Shown: positions 1 to 8,802, counted from the first letter of the stretch. The stretch is DNA of 64,000 bases from JABDBE01 sp963832245 (GCA_963832245.1 CAWHTG010000003.1:124001-188000); one strand, 5' to 3'. Program-made: numbers and translations. The notes: generated by a model not told the origin, from the sequence alone.

Positions 1-25
1 CTCGTGCAGTTGCGCGTAAGACCCA

Positions 26-388
26 ATGACCATCCGCCGCATGAAAACCTATACCGGTGGGCAGGGATATGTTTACCAGTATTACTTCGTGGGAAAACGC
101 GCGGCGATGACAAATTCGTTGGAAGCCGCTGCTGCCGAATACATTTTCGACGTTACTTCCGATCGGAAGACGACTTTCGCGGTCAGCGTTTTCCTTCTGG
201 AGCACGCCACAAGAGATTGGGCAGCAAGCCACAATCGTTCCCTCACGGAGGCCGAACAATACGGGGCGGTCAAGATGCGTCTATTCAAGGCTTTCGACGA
301 GGTCGAGAATATGATGGGGGACGGCCGACGCCTCGTCATTAACGGTCAAATTCTTGAGCAACTTCTGACCGCGTTGGGCATCGATTGA
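26..388 (+). CDS. Conserved hypothetical protein, 120 aa
   Basis: Unrecognised soluble protein; I assign no function. It is mixed alpha/beta by eye, with a Tyr-rich N-terminus (VYQYYFVGKR near residues 16-25) and a long central helix. There is no signal peptide, membrane segment or cysteine cluster. A second in-frame ATG at 41 could be the true start; neither has a clear Shine-Dalgarno sequence, and only 25 bases lie upstream in the window. It is followed by a 171-base gap holding the heme-operon promoter, so it is probably transcribed separately from the genes after it. Confidence 0.55.
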   Translation: MTIRRMKTYTGGQGYVYQYYFVGKRAAMTNSLEAAAAEYIFDVTSDRKTTFAVSVFLLEHATRDWAASHNRSLTEAEQYGAVKMRLFKAFDEVENMMGDGRRLVINGQILEQLLTALGID

Positions 389-433
389 TAACGAGACTAA
401 CGGGGATACTTCGGTGAACTTCCTCGGCCACTT

Positions 434-449
434 TGTGATCAGCGTCACA
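434..449 (+). promoter_or_regulatory. CRP/FNR-family-like site upstream of heme operon
   Basis: Perfect TGTGA-N6-TCACA arrangement (TGTGA at 434-438, TCACA at 445-449), the consensus known for enterobacterial CRP. A further TGTGA half-site follows about 18 bases downstream. The centre is about 70 bases upstream of the start expected from the -10 box at 499, which is the spacing of class I activator promoters. That a CRP-family protein binds here is an inference. Confidence 0.5.
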
Positions 450-498
450 ATAAGGTGTGATCGTCTGAACTGCCGGCTGCTCCATTCACAGGGCAGAC

Positions 499-504
499 TA
501 TAAT
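499..504 (+). promoter_or_regulatory. -10 box of heme operon promoter
   Basis: Perfect TATAAT hexamer 55 bases before the ccsA start codon. The hexamer 17 bases upstream (GCTGCT) does not resemble TTGACA. A weak -35 with a strong -10 and an upstream CRP-like site fits an activator-dependent promoter for ccsA-hemA-hemC. Confidence 0.5.
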
Positions 505-559
505 CACTCAAGCGGTTGGGAGAGGATGCCCGAACCCGCCTGGGACGGTAGATTAAGTT

Positions 560-1375
560 ATGCCCATACTTTGGCTGCGAGTTGCGTTGGGTTGCTATGC
601 CGTCGGTCTGCTGTACGCGCTGGTGGCGCTAACCCGCACCAGCGACCTGCTGAACAAGATCGCCTTGCACGCAGCTTATCTTGGGATGGTCTTCCATTTC
701 GTTTCCCTCACCGATTCCATCCTCCTCACGGGTCAAATCACACTGGCCTCCGTGCACAATGCTGAATCTGTACTAGGTTTCCTGATCATGGTCGTATTCA
801 TGCTCGTGTACCTGGTGTACCAAACCACTTCTCCGGGCATTGTTGTTTTTCCTCTTGTCTTTCTGCTTACCTTCGTTGCCGCAACCGGCCAGCAGCCATT
901 TCTGTTTACCTCTCCAGGGTTGCGGACGGGCTGGCTGTTTGCCCATATTGCGCTGATCTTCACCGGCTATGCGGCGCTGATATTGAGCTTTGGCGCCAGC
1001 CTGCTTTACCTCATCCAGGAGCGTTCCTTAAAATCGAAGAAGTCGGGCGGATTTCTCTCACGCCTGCCCGCACTCGAAGTGATCGACGAGATTGGATTCC
1101 GATCGTTGCTGCTCGGCTTTCCCTTTATGACGCTGGGTCTGATCGCGGGTACGGTTGTCGCTCAATCGACCTTTGGACGCGTGGATCTCCTTGACCCTAA
1201 GATTTTGCTCTCTATCCTGATGTGGGTCGTATACCTGATCCTGCTCTACACCCGCTGGAGCGCGGGATGGCGGGGCCGACGCGCCGCCTATCTGGCCGCC
1301 GGAGCATTTGTTTTTGCCATCATCGCATGGGCGGCCAATTACTTCAGCGCGATTCACAGGTTCGCACAGTCATGA
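560..1375 (+). CDS. ccsA: CcsA/HemX-family cytochrome c assembly membrane protein
   Basis: Integral membrane protein of 271 aa with about eight hydrophobic segments, of the cytochrome c assembly (CcsA/HemX) family. Members handle or export heme for c-type cytochrome maturation; the hemA-adjacent form is often called HemX and has been linked to control of glutamyl-tRNA reductase. Visible signs are the repeated transmembrane pattern and the motif LFAHIALIFTGYAAL near residues 120-135, whose His is a plausible heme ligand. It overlaps hemA by 4 bases (ATGA), so the two are almost certainly translationally coupled. The start at 560 follows the promoter at 434-504. Family assignment is good; the exact role (heme export or HemA regulation) is inference. 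Confidence 0.8.
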   Translation: MPILWLRVALGCYAVGLLYALVALTRTSDLLNKIALHAAYLGMVFHFVSLTDSILLTGQITLASVHNAESVLGFLIMVVFMLVYLVYQTTSPGIVVFPLVFLLTFVAATGQQPFLFTSPGLRTGWLFAHIALIFTGYAALILSFGASLLYLIQERSLKSKKSGGFLSRLPALEVIDEIGFRSLLLGFPFMTLGLIAGTVVAQSTFGRVDLLDPKILLSILMWVVYLILLYTRWSAGWRGRRAAYLAAGAFVFAIIAWAANYFSAIHRFAQS

Positions 1376-2676
1376 ACTTCCAGCTCATCGGCGTCAATCA
1401 CAACAGTGCGCCGGTCGAGGTGCGCGAACGCCTGGCGATTCCGGAGTCGCGATTGCCCGAGGCCCTGAAGCGCTTCACTGAGCATCCCGGCATTGACGAG
1501 GGGTTGATTCTGAGCACCTGCAATCGCGTGGAATTGTTGGCCCAAACCAAGAACGGGAGCGCCGACCTGCGCGGATTTCTGGGCAACTATTTCCAAATCG
1601 AGCACGCCGATCTGGCGCCACACCTCTACGAATATCGCGAACAGGATGCCATTCGCCATCTGTTTCGAGTGACGTCGAGCCTGGACTCGATGGTCGTCGG
1701 CGAGGCGCAAATTTTGGGGCAGGTGAAAGAAGCGTATGCCACCGCGCGGGCGGTGGGCGCAATTCATTCCCAACTGGACTTGCTTCTGACTCGAGCTTTT
1801 GCGGTGGCTAAACGGGTGCGTACCGAAACAGCGGTGGGCTCATCCGCTGTCTCAGTAGCCTCGGTTGCAGTCGAGCTCGCCAAGAAGATTTTCGGGTCGC
1901 TGAACGGTAAACATGTGTACCTCGTGGGGGCAGGGAAGATGAGCGAGTTGGCGGCACGTCATCTACTTGCCCACGGTGCCGCGTCGATCTTTGTCGCCAA
2001 TCGCACCTACGACAGGGCCATTCGCCTGGCCCAGAAATTCGACGGCCAAGCCATAGAATTCAGCCGCCTGTACGACACGTGCGACAAAGGCGACATCGTC
2101 ATTACCTCGACTGGCGCTCCGCACGCCATCTTCCGCCGTGAGCACGGCGAACTTTTCATGAGCCGCCGCAAGAATCGTCCCATGTTCTTCATCGACATCG
2201 CGGTACCGCGCGACGTTGATCCGGAGATGAACAAGGTGGACGGAATTTTCGTCTACGACATCGACGATCTGCAGCAGGCCGTCTCCTCGCACGTGGCGGA
2301 TCGCAAAAAGGAGGCCGAGCGCGCCGCCGACATTATCGAGAGCGAAGTCGTACGTTTTCAGGCTCGCCTGCAAACCCTCGACGTCATCCCTACTATCGTT
2401 TCTTTGCAGGACCATTTGGAAACCATCCGCCAGGCTGAAATCGACCGGGTGCGCGGACGTCTCGGCCCGTTATCTCCCGAGCAGGAGTTCGCGATTGACA
2501 CGCTCACCCACGGCATTGTGAACAAGATCATGCACACGCCCATCAGCACCTTGAAGACCGCGGCCCGCGAGTCCGAAGCCACGACGGTAGTCGATATAGT
2601 GCGCCGTTTGTTTAATCTTCAAGAAAAGGAAAAAGACAAAAAGGCGGCTGGCGGCGGACCCGAAGGACGCGCCTGA
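1372..2676 (+). CDS. hemA: Glutamyl-tRNA reductase
   Basis: Reduces glutamyl-tRNA(Glu) to glutamate-1-semialdehyde, the first committed step of C5-pathway tetrapyrrole synthesis. The 434-aa protein begins MNFQLIGVNHNSAPVEVRE, has the catalytic Cys50 in STCNRVE, the nucleotide-binding stretch LVGAGKMSELAARHL and the C-terminal helical dimerisation domain. I chose ATG 1372 over longer in-frame starts because family N-termini begin at this motif and it gives the ATGA overlap with ccsA. It overlaps hemC by one base (TGATG). The last residues (KEKDKKAAGGG) are a short low-complexity tail. Confidence 0.95.
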   Translation: MNFQLIGVNHNSAPVEVRERLAIPESRLPEALKRFTEHPGIDEGLILSTCNRVELLAQTKNGSADLRGFLGNYFQIEHADLAPHLYEYREQDAIRHLFRVTSSLDSMVVGEAQILGQVKEAYATARAVGAIHSQLDLLLTRAFAVAKRVRTETAVGSSAVSVASVAVELAKKIFGSLNGKHVYLVGAGKMSELAARHLLAHGAASIFVANRTYDRAIRLAQKFDGQAIEFSRLYDTCDKGDIVITSTGAPHAIFRREHGELFMSRRKNRPMFFIDIAVPRDVDPEMNKVDGIFVYDIDDLQQAVSSHVADRKKEAERAADIIESEVVRFQARLQTLDVIPTIVSLQDHLETIRQAEIDRVRGRLGPLSPEQEFAIDTLTHGIVNKIMHTPISTLKTAARESEATTVVDIVRRLFNLQEKEKDKKAAGGGPEGRA

Positions 2677-3611
2677 TGGCACGCCTCCGCATCGGCTCCC
2701 GAGGCTCTCAACTCGCGCTTTGGCAAGCCAATCACATCAGCGCCTTGCTTCGTGAACACGGTCACGAAGTCGAACTCGAGATCATCAAGACTACGGGCGA
2801 CAAGATCACTGACGTTGCTCTCGCCAAGGTCGGAACCAAAGGCATGTTCACCAAGGAGATCGAAGAAGCGCTGGCCGAAGGACAGATCGACCTCGCGGTG
2901 CATAGTCTGAAAGACCTTCCCACCGAGATTTCCCCGGGGTTTGAGATCGCAGCAATTACCGCGCGGGAAAATCCGCGCGACGTATTCTGCTCCTGTAAAT
3001 ACAATTCCATTGAAGACCTTCCGCGGCGAGCACGGGTTGGCACCAGCAGCCTACGCCGCCAGGCGCAATTGAAAGCCGTGCGTCCTGACCTCGACATCTA
3101 TCCGCTACGCGGGAATGTGGATACTCGCCTGCGCAAGCTGGAAGCCGGCGAATATGATGCCATTATTCTGGCGGCAGCCGGTCTGAACCGGCTGGGCAAG
3201 ACCGAACTTATCAAGCAAGTGATTTCCGCGGAGATCATGTGCCCCGCAGCCGGGCAAGGGGCTTTGGGAATCGAGATTCGCGCCGGCGACACGATGACAC
3301 GACAGCATGTTAGTTTCCTGGAAGACGCTACGGCGCGCGCTACGACTATGTGCGAGCGGGCGCTGCTCAACCAGCTGGGAGGCGGCTGCCAGGTACCCAT
3401 CGGCGCTTTCGCCGAAGTCCGCAGCGGACAGTTGCACCTCGAGGCGATCGTGGCCGATCCCGACGGATCGAAGCTTCTGCGCGAGTCGCGAGACGGCACC
3501 GACCCCATTCAACTCGGAGAATCCGTAGGCGACACCTTGCTCCAGCGCGGCGGAGATGCGATCTTGGAAGCAGTCTATGGGCAGGGAATAGCCGTACCGC
3601 AGCAACCCTAA
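2676..3611 (+). CDS. hemC: Hydroxymethylbilane synthase (porphobilinogen deaminase)
   Basis: Polymerises four porphobilinogen molecules into hydroxymethylbilane in the cytoplasm. The 311-aa protein opens with RIGSRGSQLALWQA, carries VHSLKDLPTE and the dipyrromethane-cofactor Cys238 in the motif GGGCQVPIGAFAE, all family signatures at the expected spacing. The start shares a base with the hemA stop, so the pair is coupled. About 190 bases holding a repeated 18-base word separate it from the next gene, so hemC may end the tightly coupled part of the operon. Confidence 0.96.
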   Translation: MARLRIGSRGSQLALWQANHISALLREHGHEVELEIIKTTGDKITDVALAKVGTKGMFTKEIEEALAEGQIDLAVHSLKDLPTEISPGFEIAAITARENPRDVFCSCKYNSIEDLPRRARVGTSSLRRQAQLKAVRPDLDIYPLRGNVDTRLRKLEAGEYDAIILAAAGLNRLGKTELIKQVISAEIMCPAAGQGALGIEIRAGDTMTRQHVSFLEDATARATTMCERALLNQLGGGCQVPIGAFAEVRSGQLHLEAIVADPDGSKLLRESRDGTDPIQLGESVGDTLLQRGGDAILEAVYGQGIAVPQQP

Positions 3612-3617
3612 TCGAAA

Positions 3618-3735
3618 ATTGTCATCTTGAGCGGACAGCTCCATTGTCCTCTCGAGCCAACAATTACATTGTCATCTTGAGCGGAGTAGCTGCTTCGCGA
3701 AGCGGAGGAGGGACGGAGTCGAAAAGATCCCCGAA
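3618..3735. repeat. Intergenic repeat with duplicated 18-base word
   Basis: The 18-base word ATTGTCATCTTGAGCGGA occurs at 3618-3635 and again at 3668-3685. The second copy runs into a hairpin around GCTTCGCGAAGC and a purine-rich tail. This resembles the TGTCATCCTGAGCG-type dispersed repeats found in several bacterial genomes (from memory). It separates hemC from the paiB-like gene. Confidence 0.7.
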
Positions 3736-3803
3736 TGCCGGCCCCAGAAATAGTGCAACTGGGAATTCTTGCAACAATCTCAGCCAGTAACCGGAGATAC
3801 GAA

Positions 3804-4424
3804 GTGTACATACCTGAATTTAACCGCCAGAAAGATCGCTCTGCTACCCTAGCTTTCATGAGGGCAAATCCATTCGCTATCCTGGTTTCCAATGTCGATG
3901 GTATTCCCTTCGCCACTCATCTCCCATGCCTCATAGACGACGTTGAAGAGCAGGTTATAGTGCGCGGCCACATGGCGAAGGCAAATCCGCACTGGAAGTC
4001 CATGAAGGAAGGCGAGGAGTCCCTGATAATCTTTCACGGCCCCCACGCTTACATTTCACCCAGCTTGTACGAGCTTCGAGAGAGCGTCCCCACCTGGAAC
4101 TATGCCGCTATTCACGTCTATGGTGAATCCGCTTTGTTCCACGATGAGCATCACCTGAAAGAAACGCTACACCGCACAATCAACACCTTCGAATCTTCCT
4201 ACATGGCGCAGTGGTCCGAACTAAGCGATGAATATCGCAGCCGGATGATGAAGCATATTGTGGGCTTCGAAATAAAGGTGAAGAGATTGGAGGCAAAGTT
4301 CAAGCTCAGCCAAAATCGAACGAAGGGAGAACAATCGCAAGTCATCCAATCGCTTAACCAAAGCAAAGACTCGAACATTTCGGGGGTGGCCGAGCTAATG
4401 CAGCAAGAGGGATTGGGGCGCTGA
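3804..4424 (+). CDS. PaiB-family FMN-binding protein
   Basis: Predicted FMN-binding split-barrel protein of the PaiB family (PaiB is a negative regulator of sporulation and protease genes in Bacillus). Here it may be a regulator or a flavin/heme-binding enzyme. The start is GTG 3804, giving MYIPEFNRQKD as in other PaiB proteins, with GGAG eight bases upstream; an upstream ATG at 3735 would add 23 unlikely residues. Family signatures are FAILVSNVDGIPFATHLP, a region rich in HMAKANPHW, and FHGPHAYISPSLYE. The last 40 residues are polar and poorly conserved. It lies between hemC and hemD (5 bases before hemD), suggesting a link to heme or flavin state; this is inference. Confidence 0.8.
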   Translation: MYIPEFNRQKDRSATLAFMRANPFAILVSNVDGIPFATHLPCLIDDVEEQVIVRGHMAKANPHWKSMKEGEESLIIFHGPHAYISPSLYELRESVPTWNYAAIHVYGESALFHDEHHLKETLHRTINTFESSYMAQWSELSDEYRSRMMKHIVGFEIKVKRLEAKFKLSQNRTKGEQSQVIQSLNQSKDSNISGVAELMQQEGLGR

Positions 4425-4429
4425 TTTCG

Positions 4430-5233
4430 ATGACGAATTCTCGGTCGCCCGCGGAACCTAAGTTGCCGCTCTCTGGACTGCGCATTCTCGTCGGCCGTGC
4501 ACGCCATCAGGCCAGCGCGCTTTCCTCGGGCCTGCGCGAATTGGGAGCCGAGGTCATTGAGATTCCTTTTATCGAAATCCGCAAGCCGCGCTCTTACAAG
4601 CCTCTGGATTCAGCGCTCAAGAATTCGCACAACTACGATTGGCTCATCCTAACCAGCGTGAACGGAGTCGAAGCGCTGTGGGAGCGTCTGAATAAACTCG
4701 GCCTGACCAACCAACGCCTGAAGCACTTGAAAGTAGCGGCCATCGGACCTTCGACGAGAAAGGCGATCGAAAAGCGCTGTATCGAAGTAAACGTTGTTCC
4801 TGAAGAATACGTCGCCGAATCGGTCGTCGAAAGCCTGCGCAATCAGATAGCAGGAAAGCGCGTGTTATTGGCCCGGGCCAGGATCGCTCGCGATGTAATC
4901 CCACGGGAATTGCGCAAACTCGGAGCTAAGGTTGACGTTGTGGAAGCTTACGAAACCGTAATTCCGCAATCTTCCCGAACGCGCCTGCGAGCAACCCTGA
5001 AAGACCCAAAGCGTCGTCCGCACGTAATTACATTTACCAGTTCGTCGACGGTGAGAAACTTTGTCGCACTGGTGGGAGGGAACCGGCAGCTTAACGGCAT
5101 ACGTTTGGCTTCTATTGGTCCAGTCACCTCGTCGACACTTCGCGAACTAAATCTTCCAGTCGACGTCGAAGCAACGGAATACACGATCCCAGGTTTGATC
5201 AAAGCTCTAGCTCGTGTGGAACCGGGTCTCTGA
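4430..5233 (+). CDS. hemD: Uroporphyrinogen-III synthase
   Basis: Cyclises hydroxymethylbilane with inversion of ring D to uroporphyrinogen III. The 267-aa protein shows the two-lobed HemD pattern: N-terminal LRILVGRARHQA, WLILTSVNGVEALWE, then AAIGPSTRKAIE, and in the second lobe VITFTSSSTVRNF and LASIGPVTSSTLRE. HemD is poorly conserved, but these motifs and the neighbouring hemA and hemC make the call firm. It starts 5 bases after the PaiB-like gene. The last codons and the TGA stop lie inside a palindromic repeat (5221-5239), so the final residues (VEPGL) derive from the repeat. Confidence 0.92.
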   Translation: MTNSRSPAEPKLPLSGLRILVGRARHQASALSSGLRELGAEVIEIPFIEIRKPRSYKPLDSALKNSHNYDWLILTSVNGVEALWERLNKLGLTNQRLKHLKVAAIGPSTRKAIEKRCIEVNVVPEEYVAESVVESLRNQIAGKRVLLARARIARDVIPRELRKLGAKVDVVEAYETVIPQSSRTRLRATLKDPKRRPHVITFTSSSTVRNFVALVGGNRQLNGIRLASIGPVTSSTLRELNLPVDVEATEYTIPGLIKALARVEPGL

Positions 5234-5295
5234 CCCGGTTGCCGCACACAGGGCGGCTGGCGACCTGCGGTCGAATCGACGGGTCGAAGACCCGT
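5221..5295. repeat. Palindromic repeats overlapping hemD stop
   Basis: Two GC-rich hairpins. The first has 8-base arms ACCGGGTC and GACCCGGT (5221-5239) around TCT, and the hemD stop codon TGA sits at 5231-5233 inside it. The second has the arms CGGGTC and GACCCG around GAA near 5280-5294. Related palindromes occur at 8213-8229 inside nth and at 40092-40106. They lie between the convergent hemD and S9 peptidase genes and might help transcription end; there is no T-run. Confidence 0.7.
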
Positions 5296-5314
5296 CTCCA
5301 CACACTACTGAAAT

Positions 5315-7297
5315 CTACTCGCTCAGCGAGCACTTACATTCGGCCGGCGGAACATGCGCTTTCAAAAACCCGGACACGCGCTGATAAGCGTCAATCTGAT
5401 TCTCCACCCGCGCAAAGCCGTGGCCTTCGTTCTCATAGACCTTGTACTCGACCTTCCCCCCGCCCTTCTTAACCGCATCCACTACCTGCTGAGACTCTTC
5501 CTTGGGACAGCGCGGATCGTTCCCACCTGCCAGCAGCAACAACGGCGCTTTAATCTGATCCACGAATAAGATCGGCGACCGATCCTGGAACAGTGCCTTG
5601 TTCTTCTCCGGATCGCCCATGGTCGCCATATCAGATTGCTGCAACACCGGATCCTCGTTTTCGATTTCCGTAAACCAGTTGACAAAGGGCACGATCGGAA
5701 CCCCCGCTCCCCAAACCTCGGGCGCTTTTGTCACGCCCATCATAGTTAGGTAGCCGCCGTAGCTGCCGCCCATCAGAACGATTTTCTTGGGATCGAGAAA
5801 ACCAGTCTGCTTGATAAAATCCGCCGCCGCCAGCACGTCCTGCAAATCACCGCCGCCCATGTCAAACAGATTCGCCTGCTGGAATTGCTTTCCATAGCCA
5901 GTCGATCCACGGTAGTTCGGCGCAATCACCATGTATCCCTGGTTGACCATGTGCTGAATAAATCGGTTAAACGAATTCGTCGACTGCGCCGTAGGTCCAC
6001 CATGCACATAAACAATCGCCGCGTTCTCGCCGTTGCGCACCATGTTGTAAGGCACATAGACGAAGGCAGAAATCGTCCACTTGTCGTCGCGGCTTGGGTA
6101 ATGCGCCAGAAGCGGCTCGACCATGTCTTCTGAGTGCACACCAGCCACCAGCGAATGCGTCACCTGCCGCGATTTCCCGGTTGCGAGTTGGTAAACCCAA
6201 AGATCTCCGGGAGCAATTGCCCCGTTGTGGTTGTATAGCAGGCGCGATCCGTCCTTGCTGAAAGCGGAATGTTCGCCAGCGAGCTGATTCACCCCTTTAG
6301 GCAGTGGCAACGCTGCAGTCTTGTTGGTGACGAGGTCATGCAAATAGATATCAGTGTTGCCTTCGACATTCGCCGTCCAGGCGACACTCCTGCCGTCCGG
6401 CGAAAAGTTGCCTCCACTGATTTCCCACTTTTCCTTGGTGAGCCACGCAATTTTCTTAGTCGCAATGTCCAGCAACCCAACATTCTCGTAGCCATTCGCG
6501 GCATTGGACGTGATCAGCAGCCTCTTGCCGTCGGGGGAGAAATCATCGCAGCGGTAAAGCTGTTCACCATCGTGCGGAGTGAGCAAGGAACTCTGGCCGG
6601 TTGCGACCTCCGCCACGAAGATATTCGAATCCGTTCCTTTGGCCTGCTCCTGCGTATACGCGACCCATTTGCCGTCATGCGACCAGATCGGATTGTCATT
6701 CAGTTTATCGGCGGACGTGCCGGTGGTGATGTGTTTCACATCGCGCATCAGCATGTCGTAAACATCGATTTCAAACACCGAAGACGTCTTCGGTTTCACC
6801 ATGTACGCGAGATAGCGGCCATCGTGCGACCATCGGGGATTCTCTTCGGCGATCTCGCGAGTATGAGTCAAATTCACCACTTGCCCAGTCTTCGGCGAAA
6901 CGATAAAAATGTCCCACTGCTCATCTCCGTCATAGTCGGACATGTACGCGATCCACTTGCCGTCCGGCGACCACGCCGGCGCCGTCTGCCGCTGATCGCT
7001 GACCGTAAGCTGCGTCGGCCAGCCACCCTCCGCTGGCACCAGCCAAAGATTGTTGCGGCCACTGATGTTGCTGACAAACACAATCGTCTTGCCATCAGGT
7101 GACCACGACGCACTGCCCACCTGGCGCGTCATGTAGAGTTTCTCAATGGAGAGACTCTGCTGGCTCTGCTCCACCTGCGCGTTGGGCTTGCTGGCGATCT
7201 GCTTGGGATCAGTAATAGCCTGAGAGGCGGGCAACGTCTGGGCCGAGGCAAAAGTACTCATGAATATGACGATAACAAACGAGATGAAAATACGCAT
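5315..7297 (-). CDS. Secreted S9-family prolyl oligopeptidase-like serine peptidase
   Basis: Exported peptidase of the S9 family (acylaminoacyl peptidase / dipeptidyl-peptidase 5 type), 660 aa. Residues 1-19 form a signal peptide ending in FASAQ. Residues about 45-400 contain repeated PD40/TolB-like beta-propeller motifs (SPDGKTIVF, SPDGKWIAY, SHDGRYLAY, SPDGRSVAW). The C-terminal third is the alpha/beta-hydrolase domain with nucleophile Ser512 in GGSYGGY, Asp in GGNDPRCP and His in NEGHGFA. It probably cleaves short peptides in the periplasm for amino acid scavenging. It is transcribed alone, convergent with the heme operon. Substrate preference cannot be read from sequence. Confidence 0.9.
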   Translation of the reverse strand: MRIFISFVIVIFMSTFASAQTLPASQAITDPKQIASKPNAQVEQSQQSLSIEKLYMTRQVGSASWSPDGKTIVFVSNISGRNNLWLVPAEGGWPTQLTVSDQRQTAPAWSPDGKWIAYMSDYDGDEQWDIFIVSPKTGQVVNLTHTREIAEENPRWSHDGRYLAYMVKPKTSSVFEIDVYDMLMRDVKHITTGTSADKLNDNPIWSHDGKWVAYTQEQAKGTDSNIFVAEVATGQSSLLTPHDGEQLYRCDDFSPDGKRLLITSNAANGYENVGLLDIATKKIAWLTKEKWEISGGNFSPDGRSVAWTANVEGNTDIYLHDLVTNKTAALPLPKGVNQLAGEHSAFSKDGSRLLYNHNGAIAPGDLWVYQLATGKSRQVTHSLVAGVHSEDMVEPLLAHYPSRDDKWTISAFVYVPYNMVRNGENAAIVYVHGGPTAQSTNSFNRFIQHMVNQGYMVIAPNYRGSTGYGKQFQQANLFDMGGGDLQDVLAAADFIKQTGFLDPKKIVLMGGSYGGYLTMMGVTKAPEVWGAGVPIVPFVNWFTEIENEDPVLQQSDMATMGDPEKNKALFQDRSPILFVDQIKAPLLLLAGGNDPRCPKEESQQVVDAVKKGGGKVEYKVYENEGHGFARVENQIDAYQRVSGFLKAHVPPAECKCSLSE

Positions 7298-7400
7298 GCG
7301 AGTCCCGAAGAGTCGTTAGACGAGTTCAGAATGAAAAGTCTAGCAGAGAGTGAGCTTGCGATTATCCGACACTGTCAGGCTTCCACGAAGATCCCTTCTG

Positions 7401-7430
7401 GTAGAAACGTTGCCAGCAACGTTTCTACAG
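7401..7430. repeat. Perfect inverted repeat, ACGT-type family
   Basis: Thirteen-base arms GTAGAAACGTTGC and GCAACGTTTCTAC around CA, in the gap between the S9 peptidase and nth. Relatives with the same GTAGA(A/G)ACGT...TCTAC outline occur at 8803-8854 and 37087-37228. It is an interspersed palindrome, with no T-run on either side. Confidence 0.75.
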
Positions 7431-7484
7431 TTTGAGCGACAGAAAAAAGCTCACAGAAATTCCGGCACAAATCCAAGTGCCCGT

Positions 7485-8333
7485 TTACAACTTCGCGGCT
7501 TTATGCATTTCCACCGTGCTCCACGTCTTATCACCAGCATGGCAAATATTCTCCAGCGCACAGTCCACGCACTTAGGCCGGCGGGCGAAGCACAACTTGC
7601 GCCCATGCCAGATAAGCTGGTGCGCGAATAAAATCCACTTCTCGCGTGGGATCACCTGCATTAAATCCTGTTCGATCTTGGGAGCATCCGTATTCTTGGT
7701 AAGTTCGAGGCGGCGCGCGATGCGGGTGACGTGAGTGTCCACGACCACGCCGTCCGCTTTTTTGAACCACGTGCCCAGGACGACATTGGCAGTCTTCCGC
7801 GCCACTCCGGGCAAGGTAAGAAGCCGCGTCATGTCGTCGGGAACCTGGCCCCCGTAATCGCTCATGATTTTCTTCGCCGCTCCCACAACCGACTTCGACT
7901 TGTTGCGGAAAAAACCTGTTGAACGAACGTCCGGTTCGAGCTGTTCTGGCGTGAGCGCGGCGAAGTCCGCGACCGTGGGGTATTTGCGAAACAATTCCGG
8001 CGTTACCCGGTTAACGTTCACGTCAGTCGACTGCGCCGATAAAATTGTGGCTACCAACAACTGCCACGCGTCCTTGTGAGTAAGCGCACAGGTCACATCG
8101 GGATAAAGCTGGTCGAGCCGCTTCAGGATTTCGGCGACCCGCTCCGGCGCGACAGGATCATACCTCTTCGCACTGCGGGCCCTTGTCGTCTTCTGCGGAG
8201 CCTGTGTAGGGCTGGGTCTCTGACCCGGCCGGCCCGGGCGCAGCCCGCGAGTTTTCGTGAGCGCACGCTCGACGCGCGCTCCTTCGTGACGCCCAGTTTT
8301 TGCCGGTTGGCGAGGAACTATGCCGCGTACCAT
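7485..8333 (-). CDS. nth: Endonuclease III
   Basis: DNA glycosylase/AP lyase removing oxidised pyrimidines in base-excision repair. The HhH-GPD core spans about residues 70-260: LLVATILSAQSTDV, the helix-hairpin-helix LPGVARKTANVVLG with catalytic Lys, and VDTHVTRIARRL with catalytic Asp. The 4Fe-4S loop is visible (CFARRPKCVDCALENIC, spacing 6-2-5). Start ATG 8333 has AGGAAAG upstream on the minus strand. Compared with about 210-220 aa for typical Nth, this 282-aa protein has a basic N-terminal extension of about 60 residues; residues about 30-43 are encoded by a palindromic repeat (8205-8245), so the tail probably grew by repeat insertion. Confidence 0.93.
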   Translation of the reverse strand: MVRGIVPRQPAKTGRHEGARVERALTKTRGLRPGRPGQRPSPTQAPQKTTRARSAKRYDPVAPERVAEILKRLDQLYPDVTCALTHKDAWQLLVATILSAQSTDVNVNRVTPELFRKYPTVADFAALTPEQLEPDVRSTGFFRNKSKSVVGAAKKIMSDYGGQVPDDMTRLLTLPGVARKTANVVLGTWFKKADGVVVDTHVTRIARRLELTKNTDAPKIEQDLMQVIPREKWILFAHQLIWHGRKLCFARRPKCVDCALENICHAGDKTWSTVEMHKAAKL

Positions 8334-8563
8334 GGTGCTTTCCTGTGGCTTGGAATTGAGCCTAGATGTTAGCAGAATCAACCCCGAGGGAGGGCGGCGT
8401 CCTCGAAGGTCCCGCTCGCGGCCGAAGCGGAATAGCGCGTGGCAGAGTCCGCGAGCCAGTTCCAAAGAGTGATCCTTTGGTAATCCAGAGTACCCGTGCA
8501 GTCCAATTGACGCCAACCTGCACGCTAGGTAGTCTGGAAGTGACCTAACAAAGCTGAGGAAAC

Positions 8564-8788
8564 GTGGCCGTGAAGTCCATCCAACTCGGGCAGGTCTGGC
8601 GCAAGGACGACGACGGAAAGGACTATCTCGTCACCAAGGTATATAGCGAAGTGTTTTCGCAGTACGCCGTGCTGCGGCCGGCGGAAGTAACCGCTCCCGA
8701 CGCGCCTACTGTGCGCGTGAAAGTTGCGAAAGGCGCACAGGGTGCATCCCTGCCCGGATTCACCTTTACTCAGGAAGGATCATTCTAG
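8564..8788 (+). CDS. Small conserved hypothetical protein, 74 aa
   Basis: No function recognised. The protein is beta-rich with an SH3-like look (GQVWRKDDDGKDYLVTKVY) and no signal or membrane segment. The start is GTG 8564, supported by a CTGAGGA ribosome-binding site five to eleven bases upstream. It has its own leader of about 230 bases, shared divergently with nth. It is followed by two ACGT-type hairpins before dedA. Confidence 0.6.
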   Translation: MAVKSIQLGQVWRKDDDGKDYLVTKVYSEVFSQYAVLRPAEVTAPDAPTVRVKVAKGAQGASLPGFTFTQEGSF

Positions 8789-8802
8789 CTGCTTGCTGTA
8801 GA

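Noticed and set aside
6269..7102. 277-codon plus-strand frame inside the S9 peptidase
   Set aside because: Opposite a beta-propeller domain with signal peptide and catalytic motifs; no support for the antisense reading.
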